DNA of 64,000 bases from NCBI RefSeq assembly GCF_000832985.1, contig NZ_CP009920.1, positions 4,644,501 to 4,708,500 of the forward strand, in the 5' to 3' direction. The notes under the pieces are model-generated. The model saw only the letters and a list, made by a program, of their open reading frames with translations. It made no database searches and was not told the DNA's origin. Shown here piece after piece: positions 35,012 to 44,270 of the stretch (position 1 is its first letter; each line of letters starts with the position of its first letter). Origin of the DNA: Priestia megaterium NBRC 15308 = ATCC 14581. Lineage in GTDB: Bacteria; Bacillota; Bacilli; Bacillales; Bacillaceae_H. The position numbers and the translations under genes are program-made.

Positions 35012-35562
35012 TATGAATTCCTCCGCTTTCTCGCTCTGTTAAACTAGTAATTTCTAATTATGTATCAATATGTATAAAAGTCTTACAATTTATGTAAAGT
35101 TCACTGTATTTGTCGATAAATAGCTAAATATGCTAATGAAAATCTACGAAAATTATACCACGATAAGCGTTCAAAAAAAGAATAACAATATTACAATTGT
35201 ATTTCAGTAATGTAACATTTAACGCTTGTGTACATATTCACTTCTTACCTGCAAAAATATACCTTTATTTACCCATCAAAATAAACAATCTACTAGACTT
35301 TACATAGCACTGTTTTTAACCTCTGGAAGTAGGTGATTACCATTTTTAAAGCTGGACGAATGTAAGTTATGCCTAAAGTGAACGTAACAACTCTTTAACA
35401 TATTCGTCTATTTTTACCCTTTATCTTCCATTTTTACAATATTTGAAAATGATTTCCTGGAATAATAATAAATTTATTTCTATTCGATATTTGAAGAAGT
35501 TCAAAAAGAGGGCAATAGGCAATTTCAAAACAATATTCGACAAGATATGAATGAAGTCATAC
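35012..35562. other. Long upstream region of cwlO
   Basis: About 550 bases, A+T rich, no supported gene. It should contain the cwlO promoter and leader. A short frame reading IFEEVQKEGNRQFQNNIRQD (about 35486-35545) ends inside the next terminator and has no start; it may be a remnant. I tested TGTWAH-N5-TGTWAH (WalR) by eye and found only a near match with 6-base spacing near 35094. Confidence 0.4.
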
Positions 35563-35598
35563 AAAAAACCTTCTCGCTGTGAGGCGAGAAGGTTTTTT
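35563..35598 (-). terminator. Terminator of the hemD-like gene
   Basis: AAAAAACCTTCTCGC / GCGAGAAGGTTTTTT with a 6-base loop, directly after the stop. Confidence 0.9.
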
Positions 35599-35599
35599 G

Positions 35600-36409
35600 T
35601 TAATCACGCTGCTGATAATAGTGTTCTAAAGCTACAATTGCGCTTCCCATTCGCTCTTGATCAGGAATAACAATACGATCTACTCCTTCTTCTTTTAAAG
35701 CAGCAGCGGTTACTTTCCCAACGGCCACAGCTACTACAGAGCTTTCGAAGAGTTCTCGAATTCGATCAGCTTGCCCATATTCTCTCGCAAACGAAAATAA
35801 AAATCGGGCTTGGGGAGCACTTGTGAAATTAACTGCATCGATTTTCCCGCTTATTAGTTCGTTTATAAGCTGTTCCATGACTTCTGCTTTTGGAGGAATA
35901 TGCTGATACGGTAAAATCTCTTTAAATTGGGCTTTTTGATTCGAAAGAAAGTCAATCAATCTTGGTGCAGGATCTCCGTGAAGCTGAAGCGCTACATGCT
36001 TTTCTTCAAAAGAAAACGAATGAAGCGCTCTGACGAGTCCTGCGGTACTTCCATCATCATCTCGAACGGTTGGAGTAACGCCTAGCTTTTTTAACATATT
36101 TACGGTTTTATACCCGCGTGCAGCAATATTAGCTGCTTGTAAAGAAGAAAGGAATTCGTCGGCCAGCCCTAGCTTATCTGCCGTTTTATAAAGAATTTCT
36201 GTACCGACGCCTGTCGTGAAAATAAACCAATCATAATTTCCTTTTACCAGTTCTTTAATATCTGCCTCTAAGTGTGTGTCATCTAAAAGAATGGTTCCTT
36301 GCGCAGGTCGTACAAGCGGGGTTCCGCCAAGATTTTTAACAATTTTACTGATTTCTTCTACTTTACGCTGACCTACGAGTGCGACTGTTTTTCCTTCTAA
36401 TCGTTTCAA
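35600..36409 (-). CDS. Stand-alone uroporphyrinogen-III synthase family protein
   Basis: 269 residues with the two-lobed HemD fold: N-terminal GKTVALVGQRKVEEI, FTTGVGTEI at about 63-72, VRDDDGSTAGLVRAL at about 115-129, and FTSAPQARFLFSF in the second lobe. HemD cyclises hydroxymethylbilane to uroporphyrinogen III. The usual hemAXCDBL cluster is not here; this copy sits after an IclR regulator gene and the pxp operon, with only 27 bases between it and kipR. It may be a second HemD paralogue with a different role; nothing in the sequence ties it to 5-oxoproline metabolism. Confidence 0.75.
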   Translation of the reverse strand: MKRLEGKTVALVGQRKVEEISKIVKNLGGTPLVRPAQGTILLDDTHLEADIKELVKGNYDWFIFTTGVGTEILYKTADKLGLADEFLSSLQAANIAARGYKTVNMLKKLGVTPTVRDDDGSTAGLVRALHSFSFEEKHVALQLHGDPAPRLIDFLSNQKAQFKEILPYQHIPPKAEVMEQLINELISGKIDAVNFTSAPQARFLFSFAREYGQADRIRELFESSVVAVAVGKVTAAALKEEGVDRIVIPDQERMGSAIVALEHYYQQRD

Positions 36410-36436
36410 TGGTCTACCTCCATTTTTCTATGTATG

Positions 36437-37201
36437 CTATTTTAATGATCCTTGATAACCGAGTTTTTCAGAAATTAGACTTGCCGCTTCTGTTACTTTT
36501 TGAATAATGAACGGCAGTCTTTCTCCTTGAAATCTCGCTTCAATTCCCGCTACGCTAATGCCTGCAACCACTTCATTTTGATGATTTACAATCGGCGCGC
36601 TTACAGATGTTGTAAAGTTTTCTAATTCAGAGGTGCTAATGGTATACCCTTTTTCTTTTGCTTCTTTTAATATATTTCTTAGCTTCTTTTGATCTGTAAT
36701 GGTTCCAATACCTATTGGAGCTAGCTCCGTTTGACTAATATATTCCTCTTGTTCTTTTTCGGGTAAATGCGCCAAGATAATGCGTGAACAAGCTCCTGCA
36801 TAAAGAGGTGAACGCCTTCCAATTGATGTATAGAGACGTACCGGATGAAGCGTATCTACTTTTTCAATATACATAGCTTCATTCCCATCTCGTACAATTA
36901 AATTAACCGCTTCTTCTACTTCATCTCGGAGCGTTTCCATTACAGGCTTCGCCACACTTCTAATATCTAAACGATTAGCCACTAGCTGACCAAATTGCAA
37001 GAATAAAAGTCCTAGTGAATAGTATCCTTGCGCGTCTTTTGTTAAAAATCCCATCTCTTCAAGCGAACCAACCATCCGGTGCAAAGAAGTTTTCGGAACG
37101 CCTGAATATTCCATCATTTCTGTGAAGGACAGCTTAGGGTGCTTGATAAAAAGTGTGAGAATCTGCATAGATTTAACGACTGTTTTATTGTTAGCTTGCA
37201 T
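36437..37201 (-). CDS. kipR: IclR-family regulator, KipR-like
   Basis: 254 residues. The winged helix-turn-helix is at about 5-65 (SFTEMMEYSGVPKTSLHRMVGSL) and the effector-binding GAF-like domain at about 80-245 (YAGACSRIILAHLP, FTTSVSAPIVNHQNEVVAGISVAG). In B. subtilis the KipR repressor closes the pxpA/kip operon and represses it; the same position here suggests the same job. A terminator precedes it after accC, so it may have its own promoter in 37202-37296. A dyad matching IclR-type operators stands upstream of pxpA. Confidence 0.82.
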   Translation of the reverse strand: MQANNKTVVKSMQILTLFIKHPKLSFTEMMEYSGVPKTSLHRMVGSLEEMGFLTKDAQGYYSLGLLFLQFGQLVANRLDIRSVAKPVMETLRDEVEEAVNLIVRDGNEAMYIEKVDTLHPVRLYTSIGRRSPLYAGACSRIILAHLPEKEQEEYISQTELAPIGIGTITDQKKLRNILKEAKEKGYTISTSELENFTTSVSAPIVNHQNEVVAGISVAGIEARFQGERLPFIIQKVTEAASLISEKLGYQGSLK

Positions 37202-37296
37202 AAAACCTTCTCCCTTATTTGTGCCAATACATATATTTGATAGACGTATAGCTTACTAGCTAATCATATGTTCTTTTTATTATACATGAAGAAAAA

Positions 37297-37328
37297 AAGG
37301 AAAGCACTCCCTTATAAGAGCACTTTCC
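37297..37328 (-). terminator. Terminator after accC
   Basis: On the minus strand GGAAAGTGCTC pairs with GAGTGCTTTCC (two wobble pairs) and is followed by TTTTTTT. It separates the catabolic operon from the regulator gene. Confidence 0.75.
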
Positions 37329-37332
37329 TTTC

Positions 37333-38697
37333 TTACACCATTTCTAGTTCTTTAATGGAAATAGGATTACTTTCTAGAAATTTGGTTGTAAAATCCCCTT
37401 CTTTAAAAGAAGGATGGTTCAGTAATTCTAAATGAAAAGGAATGGTTGTATGAATACCTATAATAATAAATTCTTCGAGCGCGCGTTTCATCCGTTGAAT
37501 CGCTTCATTTCGATCTTTACCCGTTACAATTAATTTTGCCACCATTGAATCATAAAATGGGGAAATTTCATAGCCTGGATAAACCGCGCTGTCTACACGA
37601 ACGCCGTATCCGCCAGGAGGTAAATACATCTCGACTTTTCCAGGAGAAGGCATAAAGTTTTTAGCTGGATTTTCTGCATTGATCCGGCACTCAATTGCCC
37701 ATCCTTTTAACTGAACATCTCTCTGAGCAAATGATAGCGGGTAGCCTGCTGCGACCGAAATTTGTTCTTTAATTAAGTCGATGTTTGTTACAAGTTCTGT
37801 AACAGGGTGTTCAACTTGAATCCGTGTGTTCATTTCCATAAAGTAAAAATGTCCGTGCTTATCTAATAGAAACTCCACCGTTCCCACACCTGTATAATCG
37901 ACTGCTTTAGCTGCCGAGACTGCCGCCTTGCCCATTTTCGCACGAAGGTTTTCATCTACCGCAGGAGACGGAGCTTCTTCTACCAATTTTTGATGACGGC
38001 GTTGAATCGAACAATCTCGTTCACCTAAATGAACCACATTCCCTTCTTCATCAGCAATGATTTGAATTTCGATGTGTTTTGGCTCTTCTAGGTACTTTTC
38101 AAGATATACGCCGCCGTTTCCAAAGGCTGTTTCTGCTTCATGCTGAGCTTGACGAATCGCTTTTTCTAGCTCCTCTTCGCTATGAGCCAGCCGCATTCCT
38201 TTTCCGCCGCCGCCCGCTGTAGCTTTTACAATGATTGGATAGCCTATTTCTCTTGCTACTGGAATAGCGGTGCTGCTATCTTCAATCAGTCCTTCTGTGC
38301 CAGGTACAATAGGCACGCCTGCTTGTTTCATTGTTTCTCTTGCTACAGCTTTTGCTCCCATTTTACGGATGGCTTCTGCTTTTGGACCAATAAAGGTAAT
38401 GTCATAGGATTCACACATCTCAGCAAAATCAGCATTTTCAGCTAGAAATCCATAGCCGGGATGAACAGCGTCTGCCTTGGTTACTTGCGCTACGGTAAGC
38501 AGATTACGAATATTTAAGTAGCTTTCTTTAGAAGACGTTTTACCAATACAAAATGACTCATCTGCTAGCTTCACGTGAAGTGCATCTTTGTCTGCTTCTG
38601 AATAAACCGCTACGGTTGCTATTCCCATCTCTTTACAAGCTCGAATGATACGAACTGCAATCTCTCCGCGGTTTGCGATTAAGACCTTTTTGAACAT
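37333..38697 (-). CDS. accC: Biotin carboxylase, operon-specific AccC paralogue
   Basis: 454 residues, complete ATP-grasp enzyme: [18 protein letters not shown] at the start, glycine-rich loop [14 protein letters not shown] (about 158-171), [20 protein letters not shown] (about 235-254), and [14 protein letters not shown] (about 287-300). It carboxylates the biotin on AccB using bicarbonate and ATP. A housekeeping accBC pair is expected elsewhere on the chromosome; this copy is last in the 5-oxoprolinase operon, 28 bases after accB. No carboxyltransferase gene is adjacent, so the acceptor of the carboxyl group is unclear. Confidence 0.9.
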   Translation of the reverse strand: MFKKVLIANRGEIAVRIIRACKEMGIATVAVYSEADKDALHVKLADESFCIGKTSSKESYLNIRNLLTVAQVTKADAVHPGYGFLAENADFAEMCESYDITFIGPKAEAIRKMGAKAVARETMKQAGVPIVPGTEGLIEDSSTAIPVAREIGYPIIVKATAGGGGKGMRLAHSEEELEKAIRQAQHEAETAFGNGGVYLEKYLEEPKHIEIQIIADEEGNVVHLGERDCSIQRRHQKLVEEAPSPAVDENLRAKMGKAAVSAAKAVDYTGVGTVEFLLDKHGHFYFMEMNTRIQVEHPVTELVTNIDLIKEQISVAAGYPLSFAQRDVQLKGWAIECRINAENPAKNFMPSPGKVEMYLPPGGYGVRVDSAVYPGYEISPFYDSMVAKLIVTGKDRNEAIQRMKRALEEFIIIGIHTTIPFHLELLNHPSFKEGDFTTKFLESNPISIKELEMV

Positions 38698-38725
38698 AAT
38701 GACTCCTCCTGACAGTATGTATGCT

Positions 38726-39187
38726 TTAGTATGTTTTTACAGTAAATAGAGGCTGACCAAACTCAACAACATCTCCGTCTTTCACAAGAATTTCAAGTAC
38801 TTCTCCTTCTATTCCTGCATCTACTTCGTTAAACAGCTTCATCGCTTCAATCACACACACAACATCTTTACGTTCAACTGTTTGTCCTACTTGAACAAAG
38901 GGATCGGCGTCTGCTTCTGGCTTGGCGTAAAACGTTCCGACCATTGGTGATAAAATTTGCTTTTCATTGTTTTCTGGTGAGTTTACAGACATAGAATCTT
39001 GAGGCGCTTGCTCAGCGGCAGCGGCTTTCACTTCCTCCGTTTTTACTTCTGTAACAGCTGTGTCTTCTAAAGGAATTCCCGCTTTATCAATGACAACTTT
39101 CGTCCCTTCATGTTCAATATGGAGCTTTTGAATACCAGATTCATTCATTAATGAAACAACTTCTTGCAATTCACGTACGTTTATCAT
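38726..39187 (-). CDS. accB: Biotin carboxyl carrier protein, operon-specific AccB paralogue
   Basis: 153 residues: N-terminal helix, a Glu/Ala/Pro-rich linker (about 40-75) and a C-terminal biotinyl domain from [11 protein letters not shown] with the biotinylation motif EAMKL (Lys117). It carries carboxybiotin between AccC and a carboxyltransferase. The gene lies 22 bases after pxpC and 28 before accC. Its presence inside the pxp operon suggests that the 5-oxoprolinase complex or a linked step uses carboxylation, or that the pair simply boosts malonyl-CoA supply; neither is shown. Confidence 0.9.
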   Translation of the reverse strand: MINVRELQEVVSLMNESGIQKLHIEHEGTKVVIDKAGIPLEDTAVTEVKTEEVKAAAAEQAPQDSMSVNSPENNEKQILSPMVGTFYAKPEADADPFVQVGQTVERKDVVCVIEAMKLFNEVDAGIEGEVLEILVKDGDVVEFGQPLFTVKTY

Positions 39188-39209
39188 TTTTAGTCACTCC
39201 TGTTTTGTG

Positions 39210-40205
39210 TTATTTAGTTGACGCAAGGTTAATAGCAATCTTCAATTCTTGAAGCAGCTGTTCTTTTTCTAAATAGATTTTTTCTGCTTCATGAAGCAAA
39301 ATGTGAGAAAAGTAAATGGATTCCCCGGGCTTTATTTGAGCTAAAAGCGGTAAATCCGCTGTGATGACTTGAGCGATTTTAGGGTATCCCCCCGTGGTTT
39401 GACGGTCTGCTAACAGGATAATAGGATTTCCATCTGGCGGGACTTGAACAGAACCTTGTGAGACGGCTTCAGACAATAGCTCTTTTTTTTCTTGAAGCTG
39501 AAGAGAAGGTCCATCCATTCGATAGCCCATTCGATCTGATTGATTCGATACTTTAAAGGGCTCTTTCATAAAATGACTTTTACTTTCAGCTGTAAATAAA
39601 TCAAATTGACTGCCATTCATAACACGGACACTTGGTTTCTTTGTAAAATGAACAAATTCTTTATAATTTACAGACCATGAAGAAGTATATACTCCGTTTA
39701 TCAGTTCATTGGAAAGAAAAGCAGGCTTCGAAGCAGCAGGAGCTGACAGCGGTAAAACATCGTCTGTTTGTAATGCTCTTCCTTTGTAGCCCCCAATTTC
39801 GCCTCTCAAATACGTGCTTTTACTATTTAACACTTCATCAATAGAAAATCCTCCGGCTACAGATAGATAGGAACGACAACCGGTTTTGCAAGGTCCAAAT
39901 GATAAAGTGCTTCCTTTTGGAATAAATAAAGGTTTCCACATCGGGACTGGCTTTCCATTGACCGAAGGAGTTAAATCTCCTCCCGTGATTGCTACTAAAC
40001 AATCACTTTCTATTTCAAGGGTAGGCCCCATCAGGGTAACCTCAAGTCCCGCTTCTTTTTCATCGTTACCAACTAATAAATTAGCAATTCGGAGGGAATA
40101 AGAGTCCATTGCTCCGCTTATAATCACACCGTGCTGCTGAAATCCTCTTCTTCCTAAATCTTGAATGCTCGTTAATAACCCGGCTTTATTAACTCTTATA
40201 CTCAT
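39210..40205 (-). CDS. pxpC: 5-oxoprolinase subunit PxpC (KipA)
   Basis: 331 residues of the AHS2/biotin-dependent carboxyltransferase-like family: N-terminal VNKAGLLTSIQDLGRRGFQQ, SGAMDSYSLRIANLLVGN, and late motif LLADRQTTGGYPKIAQVI. With PxpB and PxpA it cleaves 5-oxo-L-proline to glutamate with ATP. Its fold is related to allophanate hydrolase and urea carboxylase parts. It overlaps pxpB by 4 bases, so both are made in equal amounts. Confidence 0.93.
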   Translation of the reverse strand: MSIRVNKAGLLTSIQDLGRRGFQQHGVIISGAMDSYSLRIANLLVGNDEKEAGLEVTLMGPTLEIESDCLVAITGGDLTPSVNGKPVPMWKPLFIPKGSTLSFGPCKTGCRSYLSVAGGFSIDEVLNSKSTYLRGEIGGYKGRALQTDDVLPLSAPAASKPAFLSNELINGVYTSSWSVNYKEFVHFTKKPSVRVMNGSQFDLFTAESKSHFMKEPFKVSNQSDRMGYRMDGPSLQLQEKKELLSEAVSQGSVQVPPDGNPIILLADRQTTGGYPKIAQVITADLPLLAQIKPGESIYFSHILLHEAEKIYLEKEQLLQELKIAINLASTK

Positions 40206-40957
40206 TTTTCACCCTCCTTTGCCTGTAGTTCTTGATACTCTTCTTTAGAGATAGGTTTGAATTTCACGATATCTCCTGCTTGAAGCAAACTTGGCGGATT
40301 TTGCTCCGGCAAAAACAGTTTAATAGGCGTTTGACCAATTAATTGCCATCCTCCGGGAGTGGAAATAGGGTACACTCCTGTTTGCATTCCTGCAATACCA
40401 ACCGAACCGGCAGGAATAGAGGTGCGAGGAGACGGCCGGCGAGGCGTAGCGATTTTCTCAGATAATCCTCCGAGAAACGGAAATCCAGGAGCAAATCCAA
40501 TCATGTACGCTAAATATTCGCCTTCAGAATGAATACTAATTACCTCTTCAGGTGTTATGTTATGATGACGAGCGACATATTCAAGATCAGGTCCATACTC
40601 TCCTCCGTAGCAAACTGGAATAGAAACCGTACGATGGTTTAACTCTTTTTCTGTCTGTTCGTTTTCTAGTTTACTTTGAATGATAGAAGATACTACTTCA
40701 AAAGGAGAAACAAACTCCTTCTTCTGCTTTTTTCCCACGGCCGCTACAACTTCAGGAGGGTTGTAGAAAATTGTAAGATTTGTAAATGCCGGCACGCATT
40801 CAACAAACCCAGGGAAAGGGTTTAATTCGATCGAATCTTTATACGTTTTAATTTGTTTGTGAATGTCGTACTGAATACTATCTCCAAACGTTATTACAAG
40901 CGCTGAGTCGCCAAGCGGAGAAATAACAGCCGATGCTTTTGTTACAGTTTGATTCAT
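40202..40957 (-). CDS. pxpB: 5-oxoprolinase subunit PxpB (KipI)
   Basis: 251 residues, AHS1 family: central VCYGGEYGPDLEYVARHHN, then YMIGFAPGFPFLGGL and a Pro-rich loop PRRPSPRTSIPAGSVGIAG. In B. subtilis the same protein was first described as KipI, an inhibitor of the sporulation kinase KinA, and later as a 5-oxoprolinase subunit. It partners PxpC, whose start overlaps its stop. Unusually, a KapD-like exonuclease gene, another relative of KinA inhibition, lies in the same window, but far away. Confidence 0.93.
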   Translation of the reverse strand: MNQTVTKASAVISPLGDSALVITFGDSIQYDIHKQIKTYKDSIELNPFPGFVECVPAFTNLTIFYNPPEVVAAVGKKQKKEFVSPFEVVSSIIQSKLENEQTEKELNHRTVSIPVCYGGEYGPDLEYVARHHNITPEEVISIHSEGEYLAYMIGFAPGFPFLGGLSEKIATPRRPSPRTSIPAGSVGIAGMQTGVYPISTPGGWQLIGQTPIKLFLPEQNPPSLLQAGDIVKFKPISKEEYQELQAKEGEK

Positions 40958-40974
40958 ATCTACACCTCTTTCTT

Positions 40975-41766
40975 TTATAAAACACCTAGTTTTTCATCTC
41001 GAATATCTGTAATAAACATATGCCCCGGAGCATGTGTAATCATAATAGAAGGTTTTGTTTCCATTGCTACTGCTTGAGGGGTTACACCACAAGCCCAAAA
41101 TACGGGCACTTCCCCTTCCTTAATCGAAACAGCATCGCCAAAATCCGGAGAGTGAAGGTCTTCAATGCCTATCGCAGCGGGATCTCCAATGTGAACAGGC
41201 CCCCCGTGCACAGCTGGAAAACGTGAAGTTACTTGGGCTGCCCGCACTACGTCTTGCTGAGGAATTGGACGCATACTAACTACCGTCGAGCCGTGGAATA
41301 TTCCCGCTTCAGCGCATGAAATATTTGTTTTATACATAGGGACATTACAATTTTCTTCAATGTGACGAACAGGTATGTCGTTGTTTAAAAGCGCGTGTTC
41401 AAATGTAAAGCTGCAGCCGATAAGGAAAGCTACCATGTCTTCTGTCCAGTAATCTGTGATATCGGTTACTTCTTTTACTAGTTCCCCATTTTCATAGATT
41501 CGATACTTGGGAATGTCTGTACGAATATCTCCCGATGGAGCAGCAAACTTTGGCACCGGAGATCCAGCGTCTGTGACATCTAAGATCGGACACGATTTAG
41601 GGTTACGCTGACAGAATAATAGAAAGTCAAAGGCTTGTTGCTTTGGTAAAATAGCTAAATTAGCTTGAGCATAGCCGTTTGCCATGCCTGCTGTTGGTTG
41701 AATAAGCTGATTGTTACGGATTTGCTGACGAAGTTCAGCTGGAGTTAGTTGTGAAAGGTTTGTCAT
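40975..41766 (-). CDS. ycsI: YcsI-type putative hydro-lyase (D-glutamate cyclase family)
   Basis: 263 residues from the ATG at 41766 (GGGAGAG just upstream); the frame goes 16 codons further without a site. Motifs [24 protein letters not shown] and [20 protein letters not shown], and near the end [16 protein letters not shown] and [13 protein letters not shown], are typical of the DUF1445 family. Mammalian members (D-glutamate cyclase) turn D-glutamate into 5-oxo-D-proline, which makes its presence beside 5-oxoprolinase meaningful. The bacterial reaction is not established. Confidence 0.88.
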   Translation of the reverse strand: MTNLSQLTPAELRQQIRNNQLIQPTAGMANGYAQANLAILPKQQAFDFLLFCQRNPKSCPILDVTDAGSPVPKFAAPSGDIRTDIPKYRIYENGELVKEVTDITDYWTEDMVAFLIGCSFTFEHALLNNDIPVRHIEENCNVPMYKTNISCAEAGIFHGSTVVSMRPIPQQDVVRAAQVTSRFPAVHGGPVHIGDPAAIGIEDLHSPDFGDAVSIKEGEVPVFWACGVTPQAVAMETKPSIMITHAPGHMFITDIRDEKLGVL

Positions 41767-41818
41767 ATTTCTCTCTCCCATCATTGCCCACACGCAACTT
41801 ACGTGCGGGCACATTGTT

Positions 41819-43051
41819 TTATTTAAATAATTGAGGAAGTTGATCCATTAACGTATAGCCGCCCATTAAAGCCATTACAATAACGACAAGTACACCAGAA
41901 ATGGTAAGCCATAAAGGATGTTTATACTCGCCAACGATGCTTTTTTTGTATGCAGCAACCAGTAACGTCCCAAGAGCGATCGGCAGAATTAATCCATTGA
42001 TTGCTCCAACTAAAAGAAGAACTTTTACAGGTTTTCCAATTAAGACAAACGACAGAGTTGAAATAATAATAAATCCAATAATAATCCAATTTGAGTTTTT
42101 ATTAAGTTTTTCACTAAACGTTTGAATAAACGAAACAGATGTATAAGCAGCTCCCACTACAGACGTAATAGCGGCAGACCACATAACAATACCAAAGATT
42201 TTATAACCGACGTTTCCTGCTGCAAGCTGAAACACGGATGCTGGAGGATTGGCTGGGTCAATTTGTAATCCTTTAGACACAACGCCAAGTACAGCTAAAA
42301 ACAAAGCGATTCGCATAACGGAAGTAATGAGAATTCCTGTTACAGAACTTTTGGTTACTTGAGGTAAAGAATCAATGCCTTTTACCCCAGCATCTAGAAG
42401 ACGATGTCCGCCGGCAAAGGTAATGTATCCACCGACAGTTCCTCCAACAAGCGTAACGATTGCAATGATATCGATTTGATCAGGTTTAATAGATTTCACG
42501 ACAGCTTCTCCAACGGGAGGTGAAGTGGTAGCTGCTACATATAGCATCAGCCCAATCATGACAAAACCAGCAATTTGCGTGAAGCGATCCATTGCTTTTC
42601 CAGCTTCCTTTACAACGAAGATTAGTACGGCAATAACTGCACTAATTGCAGCTCCGGCTGTTGGAGAAATACCCGTAATCGCATTTAATCCAAGACCGGC
42701 ACCGGCAATATTTCCAATATTAAATGCAAGTCCTCCAATTACAATTAAAATAGCGAGCACGTACCCTAATCCAGGAAATACCATGTTGGCGATTTCTTGT
42801 CCGCGTTTTTCAGAAACGGCAATAATTCTCCATACGTTGGTTTGAGCAAAGATATCAAGAATAATTGAAATTAAAATAACGAATCCGAAGCTTGCCGCTA
42901 AATTTTGTGTGAATACGGTAGTTTGAGTTAAAAAGCCTGGTCCAATAGCCGATGTGGCCATTAAAAAAGCGGCTCCAAGCATTAACGTCCAGTTTACTTT
43001 AGGCGCAGCCGAAAGCTTTTGTTGAGGTGTTGATTTTTTTATTGGCTCCAA
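41819..43051 (-). CDS. ycsG: NRAMP-family transporter YcsG
   Basis: 410 residues with 11 membrane segments. The NRAMP motif region [14 protein letters not shown] replaces the metal-binding DPGN of true Mn/Fe transporters, and the TM6 region reads GHRLLDAG rather than the usual MPHN pattern, so it is likely not a metal carrier. In B. subtilis YcsG lies in the same operon, and its place between pxpA and ycsI suggests transport of 5-oxoproline or a related compound; this is inference. The start lies 30 bases after pxpA with AGGAAGAGG upstream. Confidence 0.85.
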   Translation of the reverse strand: MEPIKKSTPQQKLSAAPKVNWTLMLGAAFLMATSAIGPGFLTQTTVFTQNLAASFGFVILISIILDIFAQTNVWRIIAVSEKRGQEIANMVFPGLGYVLAILIVIGGLAFNIGNIAGAGLGLNAITGISPTAGAAISAVIAVLIFVVKEAGKAMDRFTQIAGFVMIGLMLYVAATTSPPVGEAVVKSIKPDQIDIIAIVTLVGGTVGGYITFAGGHRLLDAGVKGIDSLPQVTKSSVTGILITSVMRIALFLAVLGVVSKGLQIDPANPPASVFQLAAGNVGYKIFGIVMWSAAITSVVGAAYTSVSFIQTFSEKLNKNSNWIIIGFIIISTLSFVLIGKPVKVLLLVGAINGLILPIALGTLLVAAYKKSIVGEYKHPLWLTISGVLVVIVMALMGGYTLMDQLPQLFK

Positions 43052-43081
43052 TATCCTCTTCCTCCTGATTGTATGTAGTTT

Positions 43082-43843
43082 TTATTGTGAAATAGCCTTA
43101 ACTACCACTTCTGATGCTCGTAAAGAACGGTTGACATGACGGGCAAATTCAAGTGCGTGAGCTCCGTCTCCATGGATGCAAATCGTATCTGCCTGCAATT
43201 CTACATCCTTACCTTGCTGAGATTTCACTTTCCCTTCTTTCACCATTGTAATAACTTGAGAAACAGCTTCATCATCATTTTCAATTAAAGCATTTGGTTC
43301 TGTACGAGCAGTGAGAGAACCGTCCAATTGATAAGTACGGTCTGCGAATACTTCATTAGCCGTTTTCAAACCAATTCTGTTACCAGCTTGAATCAACTCA
43401 CTTCCAGATAATCCAAACAAAATCAGCTCAGGATTTACGTTATAAACAGCTTTTGCTATGGCTTCAGACAAGGCTTTGTTTTTAGCAGCCATGTTATATA
43501 GTGCACCGTGAGGCTTTACATGCTGCATCGATACCCCTTCTGCTTGCAAAAAACCGTTTAATGCCCCAATTTGATAGACCACAATATCGTAGGCTTCCTG
43601 AGGTGAAATATTCATGTTTCTGCGTCCGAAACCGATAAGGTCCTGCAAACCAGGATGAGCCCCAATTTGCACCTGTTTTTCAGCAGCTAATTTTACCGTT
43701 TTTCTCATGACGCTCGGATCCCCTGCATGAAATCCACAGGCTACGTTCACTGACGTCACGTGCTCTAAAATAGCTTCATCATTGCCAATGCGATAAGCAC
43801 CAAAGCTTTCCCCTAAATCACAGTTTAAATCCACTTTACTCAA
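43082..43843 (-). CDS. pxpA: 5-oxoprolinase subunit PxpA (LamB/YcsF family)
   Basis: 253 residues from the TTG at 43843, placed after AAGGGGGAAG; the longer frame to 43909 is not conserved. The family signature [19 protein letters not shown] opens the protein, followed by [37 protein letters not shown] and [13 protein letters not shown], whose His and Asp residues suit a metal-dependent deacetylase-like fold. It is the first gene of the operon and acts with PxpB and PxpC to hydrolyse 5-oxoproline. Confidence 0.93.
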   Translation of the reverse strand: MSKVDLNCDLGESFGAYRIGNDEAILEHVTSVNVACGFHAGDPSVMRKTVKLAAEKQVQIGAHPGLQDLIGFGRRNMNISPQEAYDIVVYQIGALNGFLQAEGVSMQHVKPHGALYNMAAKNKALSEAIAKAVYNVNPELILFGLSGSELIQAGNRIGLKTANEVFADRTYQLDGSLTARTEPNALIENDDEAVSQVITMVKEGKVKSQQGKDVELQADTICIHGDGAHALEFARHVNRSLRASEVVVKAISQ

Positions 43844-43935
43844 TGCGTTCTTCCCCCTTAAACCCTTTAATGTAAGCGTAATCATTTGCAGATAGTAAGG
43901 AAAATCCAAGCTATATTATCTGCATCAATACTTGA

Positions 43936-43973
43936 AGTTCCGTTTTCCGGAACTAAAGTACCGTTTTTCAGTT
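43936..43973. promoter_or_regulatory. Putative IclR/KipR operator with a degenerate second copy
   Basis: AGTTCCG-ttttc-CGGAACT (43936-43954), perfect 7-bp arms, followed 2 bases later by AGTACCG-ttttt-CAGTT (43957-43973), an imperfect copy in the same layout. IclR proteins often bind such pairs as two dimers. The site is about 95 bases upstream of the pxpA start. No test was possible. Confidence 0.6.
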
Positions 43974-44189
43974 ATATTTGGATTTTAGCACGAGATGATG
44001 AATTGAACAACAACATTGTCAGAATATTTGACATAGTCATTATTTTTACTTGGATAATACTCCCTTATTTTATTGGTGTTTTCTATCTATAGCCTTAATA
44101 TAATGCAGCCGCTTAATGCCATTGGACACAGTAAATAACTAGGTTGTCAGAATAATTACTAGTTCAAAATAATCAAAATAAAATTTTCG

Positions 44190-44204
44190 TTGTAATCGTT
44201 TTCA
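44190..44204 (+). promoter_or_regulatory. cre site 1 (CcpA) over the amylase -35
   Basis: TTGTAATCGTTTTCA fits the consensus WTGNAANCGNWNNCW at every fixed position. It overlaps the likely -35 (TTGTAA, 44190-44195); the -10 TATATT is at 44214-44219 with 18-base spacing. Confidence 0.75.
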
Positions 44205-44237
44205 ACGAGGTGCTATATTTCAATTGTAGTCAAATTT

Positions 44238-44252
44238 ATGCAAACGATTGCA
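44238..44252 (+). promoter_or_regulatory. cre site 2 (CcpA) in the amylase leader
   Basis: ATGCAAACGATTGCA fits WTGNAANCGNWNNCW and is nearly palindromic. It lies about 12 bases after the presumed transcription start. The ATG in it is not the start codon. Confidence 0.8.
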
Positions 44253-44270
44253 AAAAAAGGGGATGAAACG

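Larger units (their letters stand above)
43844..44270. other. Divergent regulatory region between pxpA and the amylase gene
   Basis: 427 bases without a gene. It holds two copies of an IclR-type dyad near pxpA (43936-43973) and two cre-like sites near the amylase promoter (44190-44252), listed separately. Confidence 0.7.

Noticed and set aside
35090-35112. WalR-like box upstream of cwlO (TGTAAA...TGTATT)
   Set aside because: Spacing is 6 rather than 5 bases and the second half is imperfect.
44238-44270. ATG at 44238 as the amylase start
   Set aside because: It lies in a cre site and lacks a ribosome-binding site; the ATG at 44271 follows AAGGGG and gives a normal signal peptide.
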